Positions 51,542-60,579 of a stretch of 64,000 nucleotides of DNA are shown here, in pieces. Position numbers and translations under genes: made by a program. Positions within the stretch are counted from its first letter, which is position 1. Each line of letters starts with the position of its first letter. This DNA is from Salibacterium lacus. GTDB taxonomy: Bacteria > Bacillota > Bacilli > Bacillales > Marinococcaceae. The DNA lies in the NCBI RefSeq assembly GCF_042684865.1, contig NZ_JBHUML010000002.1:1116001-1180000 (forward strand). The letters are read 5' to 3'. Below the pieces are notes generated by a model, which was given only the letters and a program-made list of their open reading frames with translations, did no database searches and was not told the origin of the DNA.

Positions 51542-53197
51542 CTATTCATCTACGGCAACCCGCAGTATTTCTTCCACTGTCGTCCATCCCTTCTTCACTT
51601 TCAGCAGGCCGTCATCCATCAGAAAAATCATGCCTTCCTGCATGGCATAGGAACGCAGATGGGAAGAGGTCTTATAATTCATCAGCATATTGCGCATTGT
51701 ATCATCCATCTCCAGCAGTTCCTGAATGGCAGCCCGGCCGCGGTAACCTGTTTCATTACACGATGAGCAGCCTTTGCCTTTATAGATGGTATCCGCAGAA
51801 AATCCGCGTTTTTCAAATAGTTCTTTTTCCATTTCGCTTAGTTCATATGGTTCTCTGCAGTCGGGGCAGATGGTGCGCACAAGTCTTTGTGCCACTACTC
51901 CTGTTAAAGACGAAGCGACCATATACGGCTCCACTCCCATGTCTATTAAACGCGGTACCGCGGCGACAGCGCTGTTCGTATGCAGTGTCGTGAAAACAAG
52001 GTGGCCGGTCAGCGAAGCTCGTATCGCTATCTCCGCCGTCTCGGCATCTCTGATTTCTCCGACCATGACAATATTTGGATCCTGCCGCAGAATGGAACGG
52101 AGTCCGGCTGCAAAAGTCAACCCGACTCTATTGTTCACCTGTACCTGATTGATACCCTCCAGCTGGTATTCCACCGGATCTTCCACGGTGATAATATTCA
52201 CCCCTTCCGTATTCAGATGATGCAGCGCCGCATACAGGGTGGATGTCTTCCCGGAACCGGTCGGCCCGGTTAACAGCACCATACCGGAAGGCCGTTCAAT
52301 CATATTTTTGAAGCGGGTGAAATTCACCTTGTTCAATCCCAGTTCTTCAATGTTGTTCAATGAACTGCTCATATCCATAATCCGCATCACGATTTTCTCT
52401 CCGAAAATGGTAGGCAGAATCGAAATACGCAGATCAACCGGGTTCATATCGATCGTTGTCTTCACACGACCGTCCTGGGGCAGGCGTGATTCCGTAATAT
52501 TGAGATCTGCCATAATCTTTACCCTGGCGGTCAACACGTTCTGCATATTTTTTGGAAAAGCACGCTCTGTCTTCAGCACACCGTCGATTCTGTAACGGAC
52601 GAGCACTTTGTTTTCCTGCGGATCGATATGAATGTCACTTGCCTGCTGCTGCAGGCCGTACAAAATCATCTGATTCACCATGCGTATGACAGGAGCCTCA
52701 CCGTCTTCTGCCGTCTCCACAATGTCATCCGGCACATTCTGTTCTTCAAACGCCTCGAGCGATTCCTGGATATGGTAATGTTTTTGGACAGCCGTCTGTA
52801 TTTCGCGGCGGGGTGCAATCACCGGTTCAATCTGAAGTCCGGTCGATACGCGGAGCTCATCCATCGCGAAGTAATCCATCGGATCCGCCATCGCAACACG
52901 GAGACGATTGCCTTCTTTTTTTAAAGGAAATACCGCATGCCTTTTGGCGAATTCCTTTGAAACCAGCTTCACGGCTTCTTCTTCCACCGGATAATTGTAA
53001 AGACTGATTCTGGAGATGCCGAGCTGGTATTCCAGCGTTTCAATCAGCTGCTGCTCGGTAATATGTTTCCTCTCAAGCAGCGCATCTCCGAGCTTTTGAT
53101 CCGACCTTTTGCCTTCCAGTGTCTCGTGCAGCTCCGTTTCTCTGATCAAACCCGCTTCAAGCAGTAAATCACCGAGACGTTTCCGCTTTTTTTCCAT
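51542..53197 (-). CDS. pilB: Pilus extension ATPase PilB
   Basis: This 551-residue assembly ATPase has an N-terminal MshEN-type domain (about 1-150), which in relatives binds c-di-GMP. LGDLLLEAGLIRETELHETL and LGDALLERKHITEQQLIETL are its two repeats. The ATPase domain has Walker A GPTGSGKT, Walker B DPNIVMVGEIRDAETAEIA, and the zinc cysteines CPDCREPYEL...CSSCNETG. If the MshEN site is functional, pilus extension would depend on c-di-GMP. It is the first of the pilBTC genes, 15 bp after the VanW/G5 gene. Confidence 0.96.
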   Translation of the reverse strand: MEKKRKRLGDLLLEAGLIRETELHETLEGKRSDQKLGDALLERKHITEQQLIETLEYQLGISRISLYNYPVEEEAVKLVSKEFAKRHAVFPLKKEGNRLRVAMADPMDYFAMDELRVSTGLQIEPVIAPRREIQTAVQKHYHIQESLEAFEEQNVPDDIVETAEDGEAPVIRMVNQMILYGLQQQASDIHIDPQENKVLVRYRIDGVLKTERAFPKNMQNVLTARVKIMADLNITESRLPQDGRVKTTIDMNPVDLRISILPTIFGEKIVMRIMDMSSSLNNIEELGLNKVNFTRFKNMIERPSGMVLLTGPTGSGKTSTLYAALHHLNTEGVNIITVEDPVEYQLEGINQVQVNNRVGLTFAAGLRSILRQDPNIVMVGEIRDAETAEIAIRASLTGHLVFTTLHTNSAVAAVPRLIDMGVEPYMVASSLTGVVAQRLVRTICPDCREPYELSEMEKELFEKRGFSADTIYKGKGCSSCNETGYRGRAAIQELLEMDDTMRNMLMNYKTSSHLRSYAMQEGMIFLMDDGLLKVKKGWTTVEEILRVAVDE

Positions 53198-53212
53198 ACA
53201 GACCGCTCCTTT

Positions 53213-54646
53213 TTACTCATACCCTTTAATCGACTGCTGTCCGTTCTGTTCTCCTGTACCTCCGCCATCTTCTGAACCTGCTTGTGTCTCCTTGCTGCTT
53301 TCGTTCTCTTCGTTTTCCCCGGAGTCTTCGGGTGGGGACTGCTCCGTACTATCCGGGTTGGTGCCTTCGTTTTCCTGTTCACCCTCTTCGTTCTGTTCGT
53401 CCGGCATTTGAGATTGGCTGTCGTTTTCGTTCCCCTCTCCATCGTCTGTTACGATGTCTGGCAGCTCTTCCTCCTTTTCATCAGCAGTCTGAAGACTTTC
53501 CTCTTCCACGCGATGTTCCGGGGGATAGTAATCCTGACCGAGTACCATTTCTTTCAGCATGTTTCCATCTGCATCCGTCACCACCCGGACCGCTTCTGCG
53601 TAATACCCGTTTTCTCCTTCACGGATCGTCTGCCGGCCGCCGCTTGTCCGGTTTTCGTCAAACTGCACGACGGTACGTGGTTGAATGGTTTGTTCGTCTT
53701 GCTGCTCGAGCGTATAGGAATGAAGAAACTCCGGTCCGCTCAGAGAAAGCGAGAGCTCGGAACCATTCCAGGAAACATTCCATTGATAGGTGTAGATATT
53801 GGGGTTATAAAACACCAGACCACGGTCCGGAACATCGACATGAGCGCCTTCTCCAGGTGCTGCGTATGGTGGAAGTTCCTCATTAATGTGGCGCTCCGAC
53901 AGTTCAAAATTGGTGGCGGCCAGTACCTGAAATATACCAGTTGCCAGAGCATCAAGTGCCGGATCATCATAGACGGTATTTCCGCTTTCCTCCAGTACTT
54001 CCAGAAGGGAGAATACAGAATTTCCTTCCATTTCATAACCATCCAGGGCCCGCGACCAGTCTTCCAGAGCCGATCCGGACATACCAGGAGAGAGTGTCAC
54101 CCTGTTAAATGTGGTGGATTCCAAGGGAAGCTCCTCCATAAAAAACGTCCCGGTATCCAGAGTCTGTGTCTGATTCTGTGTGACGTTATCGATCGTTCTT
54201 ATCTGTTCATTCAACGCTGTCATATCTATCCGATCGCGCAGGTGTACAAAGGAAAAACGGTCTAAAGCTTCTGGGAGCGCATTTTCTCCACTATTCCAGG
54301 AAACGTGAAGCGGAACATTATGATCTGTGAAAGCCTGCTGTACACTTTCTTTTACTTCGGCTGTGAAACGGTCTCCTTCTATCACCACTTCTTCGTCAAA
54401 AAGCCGGAGAGCCACGCCTGCTTGCTGCTGCCAGTTTTTCCATTCTTCAGACACCGATTCTTCTGCTTCCGACCTTTTCATTCCACCAATGTCCACCCCG
54501 CCTGCAACAGCTTCGGACGGAAGCGTCTCCTCTTCAGGCCAGACATATTCATACGCCGCCGCCCCTCCAAGCGCAAAAAGCAGAATTACACCTGTCAGAC
54601 AGGTGAACAGAAGCATTGCTTTTTCTATGTAGCTATTTCGTTTCAT
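53213..54646 (-). CDS. VanW/G5-type envelope protein with acidic tail
   Basis: This 477-residue protein has one N-terminal membrane helix (about 13-35). A YoaR/VanW-like N-terminal region follows (GVDIGGMKRSEAEESVSEEW is the typical wall-binding repeat start), then a middle domain that could be VanW-like but diverged. A G5-like segment (about 335-385; RQTIREGENGYYAEAVRVV) comes next, and a disordered Glu/Asp/Ser/Gln tail of about 110 residues. It is likely exposed outside the membrane and wall-associated. ATG 54646 lies behind GGAGG. It precedes pilB by 15 bp and overlaps the upstream gene by 14 bp, so it probably serves the pilus, for example as a wall passage or anchor. Confidence 0.72.
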   Translation of the reverse strand: MKRNSYIEKAMLLFTCLTGVILLFALGGAAAYEYVWPEEETLPSEAVAGGVDIGGMKRSEAEESVSEEWKNWQQQAGVALRLFDEEVVIEGDRFTAEVKESVQQAFTDHNVPLHVSWNSGENALPEALDRFSFVHLRDRIDMTALNEQIRTIDNVTQNQTQTLDTGTFFMEELPLESTTFNRVTLSPGMSGSALEDWSRALDGYEMEGNSVFSLLEVLEESGNTVYDDPALDALATGIFQVLAATNFELSERHINEELPPYAAPGEGAHVDVPDRGLVFYNPNIYTYQWNVSWNGSELSLSLSGPEFLHSYTLEQQDEQTIQPRTVVQFDENRTSGGRQTIREGENGYYAEAVRVVTDADGNMLKEMVLGQDYYPPEHRVEEESLQTADEKEEELPDIVTDDGEGNENDSQSQMPDEQNEEGEQENEGTNPDSTEQSPPEDSGENEENESSKETQAGSEDGGGTGEQNGQQSIKGYE

Positions 54647-55313
54647 GGCCGTTCCTCCACCCGTCTTCCGGATCTTCTGACGGCTTTTCATCGAGCTCAT
54701 TCAAAAGCTTTGCCCGTTTATCCGACCAATGGCTCTCCTCTGTTTCTTCTGTGGTTCTGGTTTCTTCTTTCTGCGTCGTAAGAATACGGTCCGTTGTATC
54801 TTCTTCTGTTTCTTCTTGAGGTTCCTCCTCAATCATAAATGCTCTCCGCTGAAAAAAGTTCTCTTCTTCCATCAGATCATTTTCTTTCATTGAAACAGAA
54901 TTTTCCGTTTCACGAAACTGTGTTATACTTCCACCGGCTTTCTGCTCTTCCCGGGGCTCTGTGCTGTCTTCTGCAGGCAGCGCCTGATTAAATGATTCTT
55001 CCAGCGCTGGTTCCGGTCTTTCTTCCACCGGTTCTTCCTCCCGCATTAAAGGAAGCTGTTCTCCTTCAACGGCTGCTTCCTCTGTATACTGTATCTGTTT
55101 TCCGATAAGAAAAGAAAAAAACAGCATGAATACCAGAAAAACAACGGCAGCTGCAGGAAAAGAATATAATTGATGCAGCAAATATATGAGTGCGGCAGTT
55201 AATAACGCCGAGAGTACAAGCTGTGCCTGAACCCCCCGGTTCCAAGATGCCGGTAGTTTTCCCAGCACAAAAAAGCAGACAAGCGCTGCGGCGGCCATGG
55301 CAGCAAAGACCAT
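54633..55313 (-). CDS. Membrane protein with long acidic cytoplasmic tail
   Basis: This 226-residue protein has three hydrophobic segments in the first 85 residues (MVFAAMAAAALVCFFVLGK, then LVLSALLTAALIYLL and AAAVVFLVFMLFFSFLI). A tail of about 140 residues rich in Glu, Gln and Thr follows. I do not recognise a family. The start is ATG 55313, eight bases after AAGGAGG; an earlier ATG lacks a site. It heads the apparent operon with the VanW/G5 gene and pilBTC. The shared acidic-tail style with the next gene suggests a joint role, which is inference. The 296 bp up to folC contain AT-rich and hairpin-forming sequence but no gene. Confidence 0.68.
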   Translation of the reverse strand: MVFAAMAAAALVCFFVLGKLPASWNRGVQAQLVLSALLTAALIYLLHQLYSFPAAAVVFLVFMLFFSFLIGKQIQYTEEAAVEGEQLPLMREEEPVEERPEPALEESFNQALPAEDSTEPREEQKAGGSITQFRETENSVSMKENDLMEEENFFQRRAFMIEEEPQEETEEDTTDRILTTQKEETRTTEETEESHWSDKRAKLLNELDEKPSEDPEDGWRNGHETK

Positions 55314-55609
55314 AGACCCATCCTCCTTCCATTTCATCCTGCCATTTCGGGTTTCTTTTGTATCATGGCATGTCCAGCCGTTCGGGTCAATGGAATAAAA
55401 TCCCTTCTACCTGCATCGAATACATCATTCCCCTATATTCTGTCTGTAGTACAAAAGGAGGTATCCAGAAAATAATAACCGATAGGTGTAAAAAGACGAA
55501 GCCCGGGACACCTTCCCAAACTCCGCCTTTAACATAAAGCCGCTTTTTTTGTATGATCTGCTCTTCCCCGAGGACTGTACCAGGTTGTTGTCCGGGAGTT
55601 TTCGTTTGG

Positions 55610-56899
55610 TTATGCTTTCGCTGTAATCTCTGAAATAAAATACAGAGAGCCGGAAGCCACAACCAGATCACCCGGCGAAGCTTTTTGCTGTACATTTTCC
55701 CATGCGGTCTGCCAGTCCGGGAACGCTTTTGTATCCGGAACGGGGCTCTTGGCTGCGGTTTCTTCTGCCGATGCCGCCCTGAAGAAGTCGAAATCCGCCG
55801 CTGCCGCTGATTGAATGGGCAGTGTCTTTAAAGGTTCCAACAACACAGCAGGGTCCTTTTCCTGTGTCATACCGACAATCAGATGAAGGGGGCGTTCAGG
55901 AAAGTGATCCTCAAGTGCCTCGGCCAGACTTTCCATTCCTTCTTTATTATGAGCGCCGTCGAGCAGCAGCGGAGGTGTTGTTTCCCGGTAATCCATACGT
56001 CCGATCCAGTATGCTTTCTGAAGTCCGCGCCGTATGTGCTCCTCATCCACCGGAAGAGCGTAATACAGCATCAAATACCGAAATGCCATCAAGGCTGCTG
56101 CCGCATTTTTTGTTTGATGGCGGCCGAGCATGGAAATGTTTACATCCGGAATATGATTTAAAATGGACTGAAACGAAAAGGTCGATCCGGACGATTCCGC
56201 TTCTGCCTCTGTAACATGAAAATCACGATCGATCCGGTACAGTCTCGTCCGCGCATCTTCAGCGGTTTCTTCCAGAATCTCTGTCACTGCAGGATTCGTG
56301 TCACACGTAATAACCGGAACGCCCGACTTAATGATACCCGCTTTTTCGCGTGCGATCTCTTCGATCGTATCGCCGAGAATCGCCTGGTGGTCGTGGCCGA
56401 CATTAGTTATGATCGTGATCATCGGATGTACCGCGTTTGTTGAATCCAGACGTCCGCCAAGGCCGACTTCCCAGACAACCACATCAGGATGCGCCGAAAA
56501 AGCAAAGTAATGCGCGGCAATCACGGTCAGTACTTCAAATTCTGTCGGCGGTCCAAAAGGGGTCTTTGCAACACTGTCAACAACCGGGCGGACAGCCTGT
56601 GCGCTTTTCAAAAAGTCTTCCTCTGATATTGGTTCCCCGTTAACAGCGATACGTTCCCTGAATTCATGCACATACGGGGAAGTGAAGGTCCCGCATACCA
56701 AATCGGCTTCTTTCATCGGTTCTTTCAAAAAGGCAGTTGTGGACCCTTTTCCGTTGGTTCCGCCGACATGAATATTTTTCAACCTCCGCTCTGGATTGCC
56801 GATACCCTCAAGCATCATGCGGACCCGGTCCAGACCGGGCCTGATGCCGCGTGCGCTCAATTCCTCAAGCCAGCTGAGGGCTTCTTTGTACGTCTGCAT
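55610..56899 (-). CDS. folC: Folylpolyglutamate synthase / dihydrofolate synthase
   Basis: This 429-residue Mur-ligase-family enzyme adds glutamates to folates. The ATP loop is GGTNGKGST, with FTSPYVHEFRERI, the metal-binding TNVGHDHQAILGDTIEEIAREKAGI and the C-terminal LLDGAHNKEGMESL. It follows valS by 27 bp, as in other Bacillaceae, and is probably co-transcribed with it. Confidence 0.96.
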   Translation of the reverse strand: MQTYKEALSWLEELSARGIRPGLDRVRMMLEGIGNPERRLKNIHVGGTNGKGSTTAFLKEPMKEADLVCGTFTSPYVHEFRERIAVNGEPISEEDFLKSAQAVRPVVDSVAKTPFGPPTEFEVLTVIAAHYFAFSAHPDVVVWEVGLGGRLDSTNAVHPMITIITNVGHDHQAILGDTIEEIAREKAGIIKSGVPVITCDTNPAVTEILEETAEDARTRLYRIDRDFHVTEAEAESSGSTFSFQSILNHIPDVNISMLGRHQTKNAAAALMAFRYLMLYYALPVDEEHIRRGLQKAYWIGRMDYRETTPPLLLDGAHNKEGMESLAEALEDHFPERPLHLIVGMTQEKDPAVLLEPLKTLPIQSAAAADFDFFRAASAEETAAKSPVPDTKAFPDWQTAWENVQQKASPGDLVVASGSLYFISEITAKA

Positions 56900-56926
56900 A
56901 ACTGCATCCCTCTCGATTTCTTTCTA

Positions 56927-59572
56927 TTATGCTTTCAATTCCTGAATCCGGGCTGTCACTTTCTCCCGTTTCTCCAGGTAATCTTTTTCTTTTTCGCGTT
57001 CCCCGGCGACGACGTTTTCCGGTGCTTTCCGGGTAAATCCTTCATTCGCCAGCTTTTTCTGAACCCGTTCCACTTCGTTATTGAGCTTTTCCTTTTCTTT
57101 TTCGAGGCGGGAGATTTCTTCCTCCAGATCAATCAGGCCGGCCAGCGGCATGTACAGCTCCGCTCCGCTGAGAACATGGGACACAGATTTTTCCGGTGCT
57201 TCCATATCAGGATCAATCGTAAGCTCACCGGCATTGCAGAATCGTTCAAGGTACGCGCGCCCGCGTTCCAGGCGGTCCTGCACAACGCTCGTCTGCGGTT
57301 TCATCTGCAGGTCGATTTCTTTACCCGGGGCGACGTTCATTTCCGCACGGGTATTACGGACCGAACGAATCACATGCTGAAGCAGTTCCACGTCATCCAC
57401 TGATTCCGAATCCATCCATGCTTCATCGGCTTTTGGCCATGCTGCCACTGTGATGGATGAACCCTTGTGCGGGAGGTGCTGCCAGATTTCTTCTGTGATG
57501 AATGGCATGATCGGATGCAGCAGCCGCATCGTCTGTTCGAGTACGTGAGCAAGAACCGAGCGTGTTGTATGTCTTGCCGCTTCATCATCCCCGTACAAAG
57601 GAAGTTTAGCCATCTCAATGTACCAATCGCACACGTCATCCCATATGAAGTTGTATAAAAGACGCCCCACTTCACCGAATTCATAATTATCCATGAGCCG
57701 CGTCACATCACGGATGGTTTCCTCAAGACGCGTAAGAATCCAGCGGTCGGCCATTGTTTTGTCCCCATTCAGATCCATATCATCATACGTGAGGTCTCCC
57801 ATATTCATGAGCGCAAACCGGGACGCGTTCCAGATCTTATTGGCAAAGTTCCAGTTCGCTTCGATCTTTTCCCAGTGAAAACGAAGATCGTTACCCGGGG
57901 TTGTTCCGGTAGCAAGGAAGAAGCGCAGCGCATCGGCGCCGTATTGGTCGATCACATCCATCGGGTCTACTCCGTTGCCGAGCGATTTACTCATCTTACG
58001 GCCTTCTGCATCCCGGACGAGACCGTGGATGAGAACATCTTTAAACGGTCGCTGTCCCGTGAATTCCAGACCTTGAAAGATCATGCGGGAGACCCAGAAA
58101 AAGATGATGTCATAGCCGGTGACAAGCACATTGGTTGGGTAAAAATGCTGAAAGTCCGGGTCTTCCCTGTCCGGCCAGCCCATCGTCGAAAACGGCCAGA
58201 GCGCAGAGCTGAACCACGTATCCAGCACATCTTCATCCTGCTCCCATTCTTCAGGATTGGACGGTGCTGTATGGCCGACATGCATTTCTCCTGTTTCCTT
58301 ATGGTACCAGGCTGGAATCCGGTGGCCCCACCAGAGCTGACGGGAGATGCACCAGTCACGGATGTTGTCGAGCCAGTGCAGGTATGTTTTTTCAAACCGG
58401 TCCGGCACGAAGTGTACTTTTTCTTCTTGATTCTGAAGTTCCACCGCCTGCTCTGCCAGTGGTTTCATTTTCACAAACCACTGCGTGGAAAGATACGGCT
58501 CCACCACAGCACCGCTTCGCTCCGAGTGACCGACGGAGTGCTCATGGTCCTCAATCTGGAACAGTACACCGTCCTTCTGCAGATCGTTCACAAGCCGGGC
58601 GCGGCAGTCGAAGCGGTCAAGCCCCTGATACCTGCCCGCATTTTCATTCATCGTTCCGGATTCATCCATCACAAGAACGCGTTCCAGGTTATGCCGGTTC
58701 CCCATTTCAAAGTCGTTCGGATCGTGGGCCGGTGTGATTTTCACGGCACCCGATCCGAATTCCATATCCACATAATCATCGGCGATTATCTCTATTTCAC
58801 GGCCGATAATTGGCAGAACAACAGTCTGCCCGATAAGATGGTTGTATCGCTCATCCTCCGGGTGCACGGCGACAGCGGTATCCCCAAGCATCGTTTCCGG
58901 TCTTGTCGTCGCGACTTCAATATGACCGTTTCCATTTTTCAGCGGATATTTCATGTGATAAAAGTGACCCTGAACATCTTTGTAGTCAACTTCAATATCG
59001 GAAAGGGCCGTCCGGGTATCCGGATCCCAGTTGATAATATACTGTCCGCGGTAAATCAAACCTTTATTGTAGAGGGAAACAAAAACTTCACGAACCGCTG
59101 TGGACAATCCTTCGTCCAACGTAAACCGCTCTCTGGAATAGTCCAGGGAAAGACCAAGTTTCGCCCACTGCTGCCTGATAAAATCAGCGTATTCTTCCTT
59201 CCATTCCCATGATTTTTCCAGGAAACCCTCGCGGCCGAGTTCATATCGGTCCATTCCTTCTTCTTTTAATCTTCCTTCCACTTTCGCCTGGGTGGCAATA
59301 CCGGCGTGATCCATCCCCGGCAGCCAGAGCGTATCGTATCCCTGCATCCGCTTCAGACGGGATAGAATGTCCTGCAGCGTCGTATCCCAGGCGTGGCCGA
59401 GATGAAGCCTGCCGGTTACGTTCGGCGGCGGAATGACAATGGTAAAAGGCTCTTTGTCCCCTGTTCCTTCTGCTTCAAAATAGGACTGCTCCGTCCAGTA
59501 TGGATACCACTTTGTTTCCGTGTCACGCGGGTCATATTTGGTCGGCATATCCGTATGTTGTTCCGTCATCAC
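56927..59572 (-). CDS. valS: Valyl-tRNA synthetase
   Basis: This 881-residue class I synthetase charges tRNA-Val. The HIGH motif is PPPNVTGRLHLGHA, KMSKS is GRKMSKSLGNG, and the editing CP1 domain contains TTRPETMLGDTAV. An anticodon-binding domain and a C-terminal coiled coil (last 65 residues, EEEISRLEKEKEKLNNEVERV) follow. Either of two adjacent ATGs (59572, 59569) may start it. Expression is controlled by a T-box far upstream, with a repeat element lying between the T-box terminator and the start codon. Confidence 0.97.
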   Translation of the reverse strand: MMTEQHTDMPTKYDPRDTETKWYPYWTEQSYFEAEGTGDKEPFTIVIPPPNVTGRLHLGHAWDTTLQDILSRLKRMQGYDTLWLPGMDHAGIATQAKVEGRLKEEGMDRYELGREGFLEKSWEWKEEYADFIRQQWAKLGLSLDYSRERFTLDEGLSTAVREVFVSLYNKGLIYRGQYIINWDPDTRTALSDIEVDYKDVQGHFYHMKYPLKNGNGHIEVATTRPETMLGDTAVAVHPEDERYNHLIGQTVVLPIIGREIEIIADDYVDMEFGSGAVKITPAHDPNDFEMGNRHNLERVLVMDESGTMNENAGRYQGLDRFDCRARLVNDLQKDGVLFQIEDHEHSVGHSERSGAVVEPYLSTQWFVKMKPLAEQAVELQNQEEKVHFVPDRFEKTYLHWLDNIRDWCISRQLWWGHRIPAWYHKETGEMHVGHTAPSNPEEWEQDEDVLDTWFSSALWPFSTMGWPDREDPDFQHFYPTNVLVTGYDIIFFWVSRMIFQGLEFTGQRPFKDVLIHGLVRDAEGRKMSKSLGNGVDPMDVIDQYGADALRFFLATGTTPGNDLRFHWEKIEANWNFANKIWNASRFALMNMGDLTYDDMDLNGDKTMADRWILTRLEETIRDVTRLMDNYEFGEVGRLLYNFIWDDVCDWYIEMAKLPLYGDDEAARHTTRSVLAHVLEQTMRLLHPIMPFITEEIWQHLPHKGSSITVAAWPKADEAWMDSESVDDVELLQHVIRSVRNTRAEMNVAPGKEIDLQMKPQTSVVQDRLERGRAYLERFCNAGELTIDPDMEAPEKSVSHVLSGAELYMPLAGLIDLEEEISRLEKEKEKLNNEVERVQKKLANEGFTRKAPENVVAGEREKEKDYLEKREKVTARIQELKA

Positions 59573-59654
59573 ATTTCCTCCTCATATATTATATTTAAGC
59601 CTTTTTAAAAAGCTTATATTTCGTTTCTTCAAAAGTCTTGTTCATGCTTTGCTG

Positions 59655-59790
59655 ATGGACGGCCACCGTTCCCATACCCTTCGCTTTCCGTGGGCAACGC
59701 TTCAGCCTCCTCGGGAGAAAATCGCTCCCTGCGGCGTCTTCAGCTGTTGCTTTTCCCACAGGAGTCTACGTGTATGTCCACGGTTGGCCG
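59655..59790. repeat. Repeat core inside the valS leader
   Basis: GACGGCCACCG and CGGTTGGCC bound a GC-rich block. The block CGCTTTCCGTGGGC...GCCTCCTCGGGAGAAAA closely follows the core of family-A copy 1 at 6388-6440. The rest forms an imperfect hairpin with TTCCCACAGGAGTC. The family-A terminal repeats are absent. It fills the 330 bp between the T-box terminator and valS; nothing else is recognised there. Confidence 0.65.
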
Positions 59791-59908
59791 GCGCTTTTTT
59801 CCAAAATACAGCCTTGTCCCGAGATGTTTTTCTTGGACGTTTTTAGATATTTCCAGATAATGATCGCAGGATCATTTGGGACAATTCTTGTTATTTCTAT
59901 TTCCGGCA

Positions 59909-60163
59909 TAAAAAAATCCCTCCACCCTGTTCAAAGGACGAAGAGTCTCGCGGTACCACCTTTATTCACAGCTTTCCCTGCTGTGCGCTTCATCTGGATA
60001 ACGGGGGCTCCGGCTTTTCCTACTGTCGTTTCAGAAAAGCAGCTCCAGGGCGACCTTCCGGATATCCTTCCTCAAAAAACCTCTCAGCCTCGGGTTTTTC
60101 TCTCTTTTTCAGGCGGAATGATCCGTACTCCTCCCTGTTGTTCGCAGTTTCTATAGTAAGTAT
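59909..60163 (-). ncRNA. T-box leader (tRNA-Val sensing) of valS
   Basis: On the minus strand the T-box sequence GGTGGTACCGCG occupies 59960-59949 and is followed by the terminator GTCCTTTGAACAGGGTGGAGGGA with T7 at 59909-59916. The upstream 200 nt fit Stem I-III layout, with GAGGAGTACGG at the 5' side. A GTC valine codon occurs in GGAAGGTCGCC on the 3' side of Stem I and may be the specifier. Uncharged tRNA-Val would allow read-through into valS. Confidence 0.88.
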
Positions 60164-60169
60164 AGTCAT

Positions 60170-60198
60170 ATTTTACGGGGAAAAGACTCTCTCGTCAA
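60170..60198 (-). promoter_or_regulatory. Sigma-A promoter of valS
   Basis: On the minus strand TTGACG (60198-60193) and TAAAAT (60175-60170) are 17 bp apart, just upstream of the T-box leader. Confidence 0.65.
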
Positions 60199-60308
60199 GG
60201 CGCATCCCTTCATGAAATGGAACCTTCTTCAAACGGCAACATTTCCAGAGAATCTGCATATGCATAGGAGAAGAGAAAACTATCCACCGTACAGAAAGGA
60301 GGATTTTC

Positions 60309-60548
60309 ATGGGTTATCCCCCTTACCCAGGTCCACCGTGCCCCCCTCCCCGAAAACATAAAAAAAAGCACCACCATCACCGGCCGAAACCGAGGTGGTG
60401 GCGGAAATGGAAACTGGCTGTCATGCAGATACTTTTCGTCCTGATTATTTTCCAGATCATCCGTACGTTGATTTTTCCGACTACGTTTGACGTAATGCTT
60501 CTCTTTTTGCTGACCGGTGCTTATTTATGCTGCACGGTCACCCGCTGA
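60309..60548 (+). CDS. Small proline/histidine/lysine-rich membrane protein
   Basis: This is a 79-residue protein. Residues 1-12 are Pro/Gly/Tyr-rich (MGYPPYPGPPCPPPR), followed by a basic His/Lys/Arg/Trp block (KKKHHHHRPKPRWWRKW) and two hydrophobic segments (about 37-55 and 58-75) ending in CC. AAGGAGG sits seven bases before the ATG. Similar Pro-rich small proteins occur in spore coats of Bacillus, and the neighbour is spoVID, so a spore-envelope role is possible but unproven. Metal binding by the His run is another option. Confidence 0.65.
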   Translation: MGYPPYPGPPCPPPRKHKKKHHHHRPKPRWWRKWKLAVMQILFVLIIFQIIRTLIFPTTFDVMLLFLLTGAYLCCTVTR

Positions 60549-60579
60549 GCATACGGATAATCCGTGCAGTCCGCCGGTA

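Noticed and set aside
53282..54265. Open frames on the plus strand opposite the VanW/G5 gene
   Set aside because: They mirror the acidic low-complexity tail of the real gene and have no start signals.
57875..59212. Open frame of 445 codons opposite valS
   Set aside because: It is a by-product of codon bias in valS; the composition (many Arg, His, Phe) is unlike a real protein of this genome.
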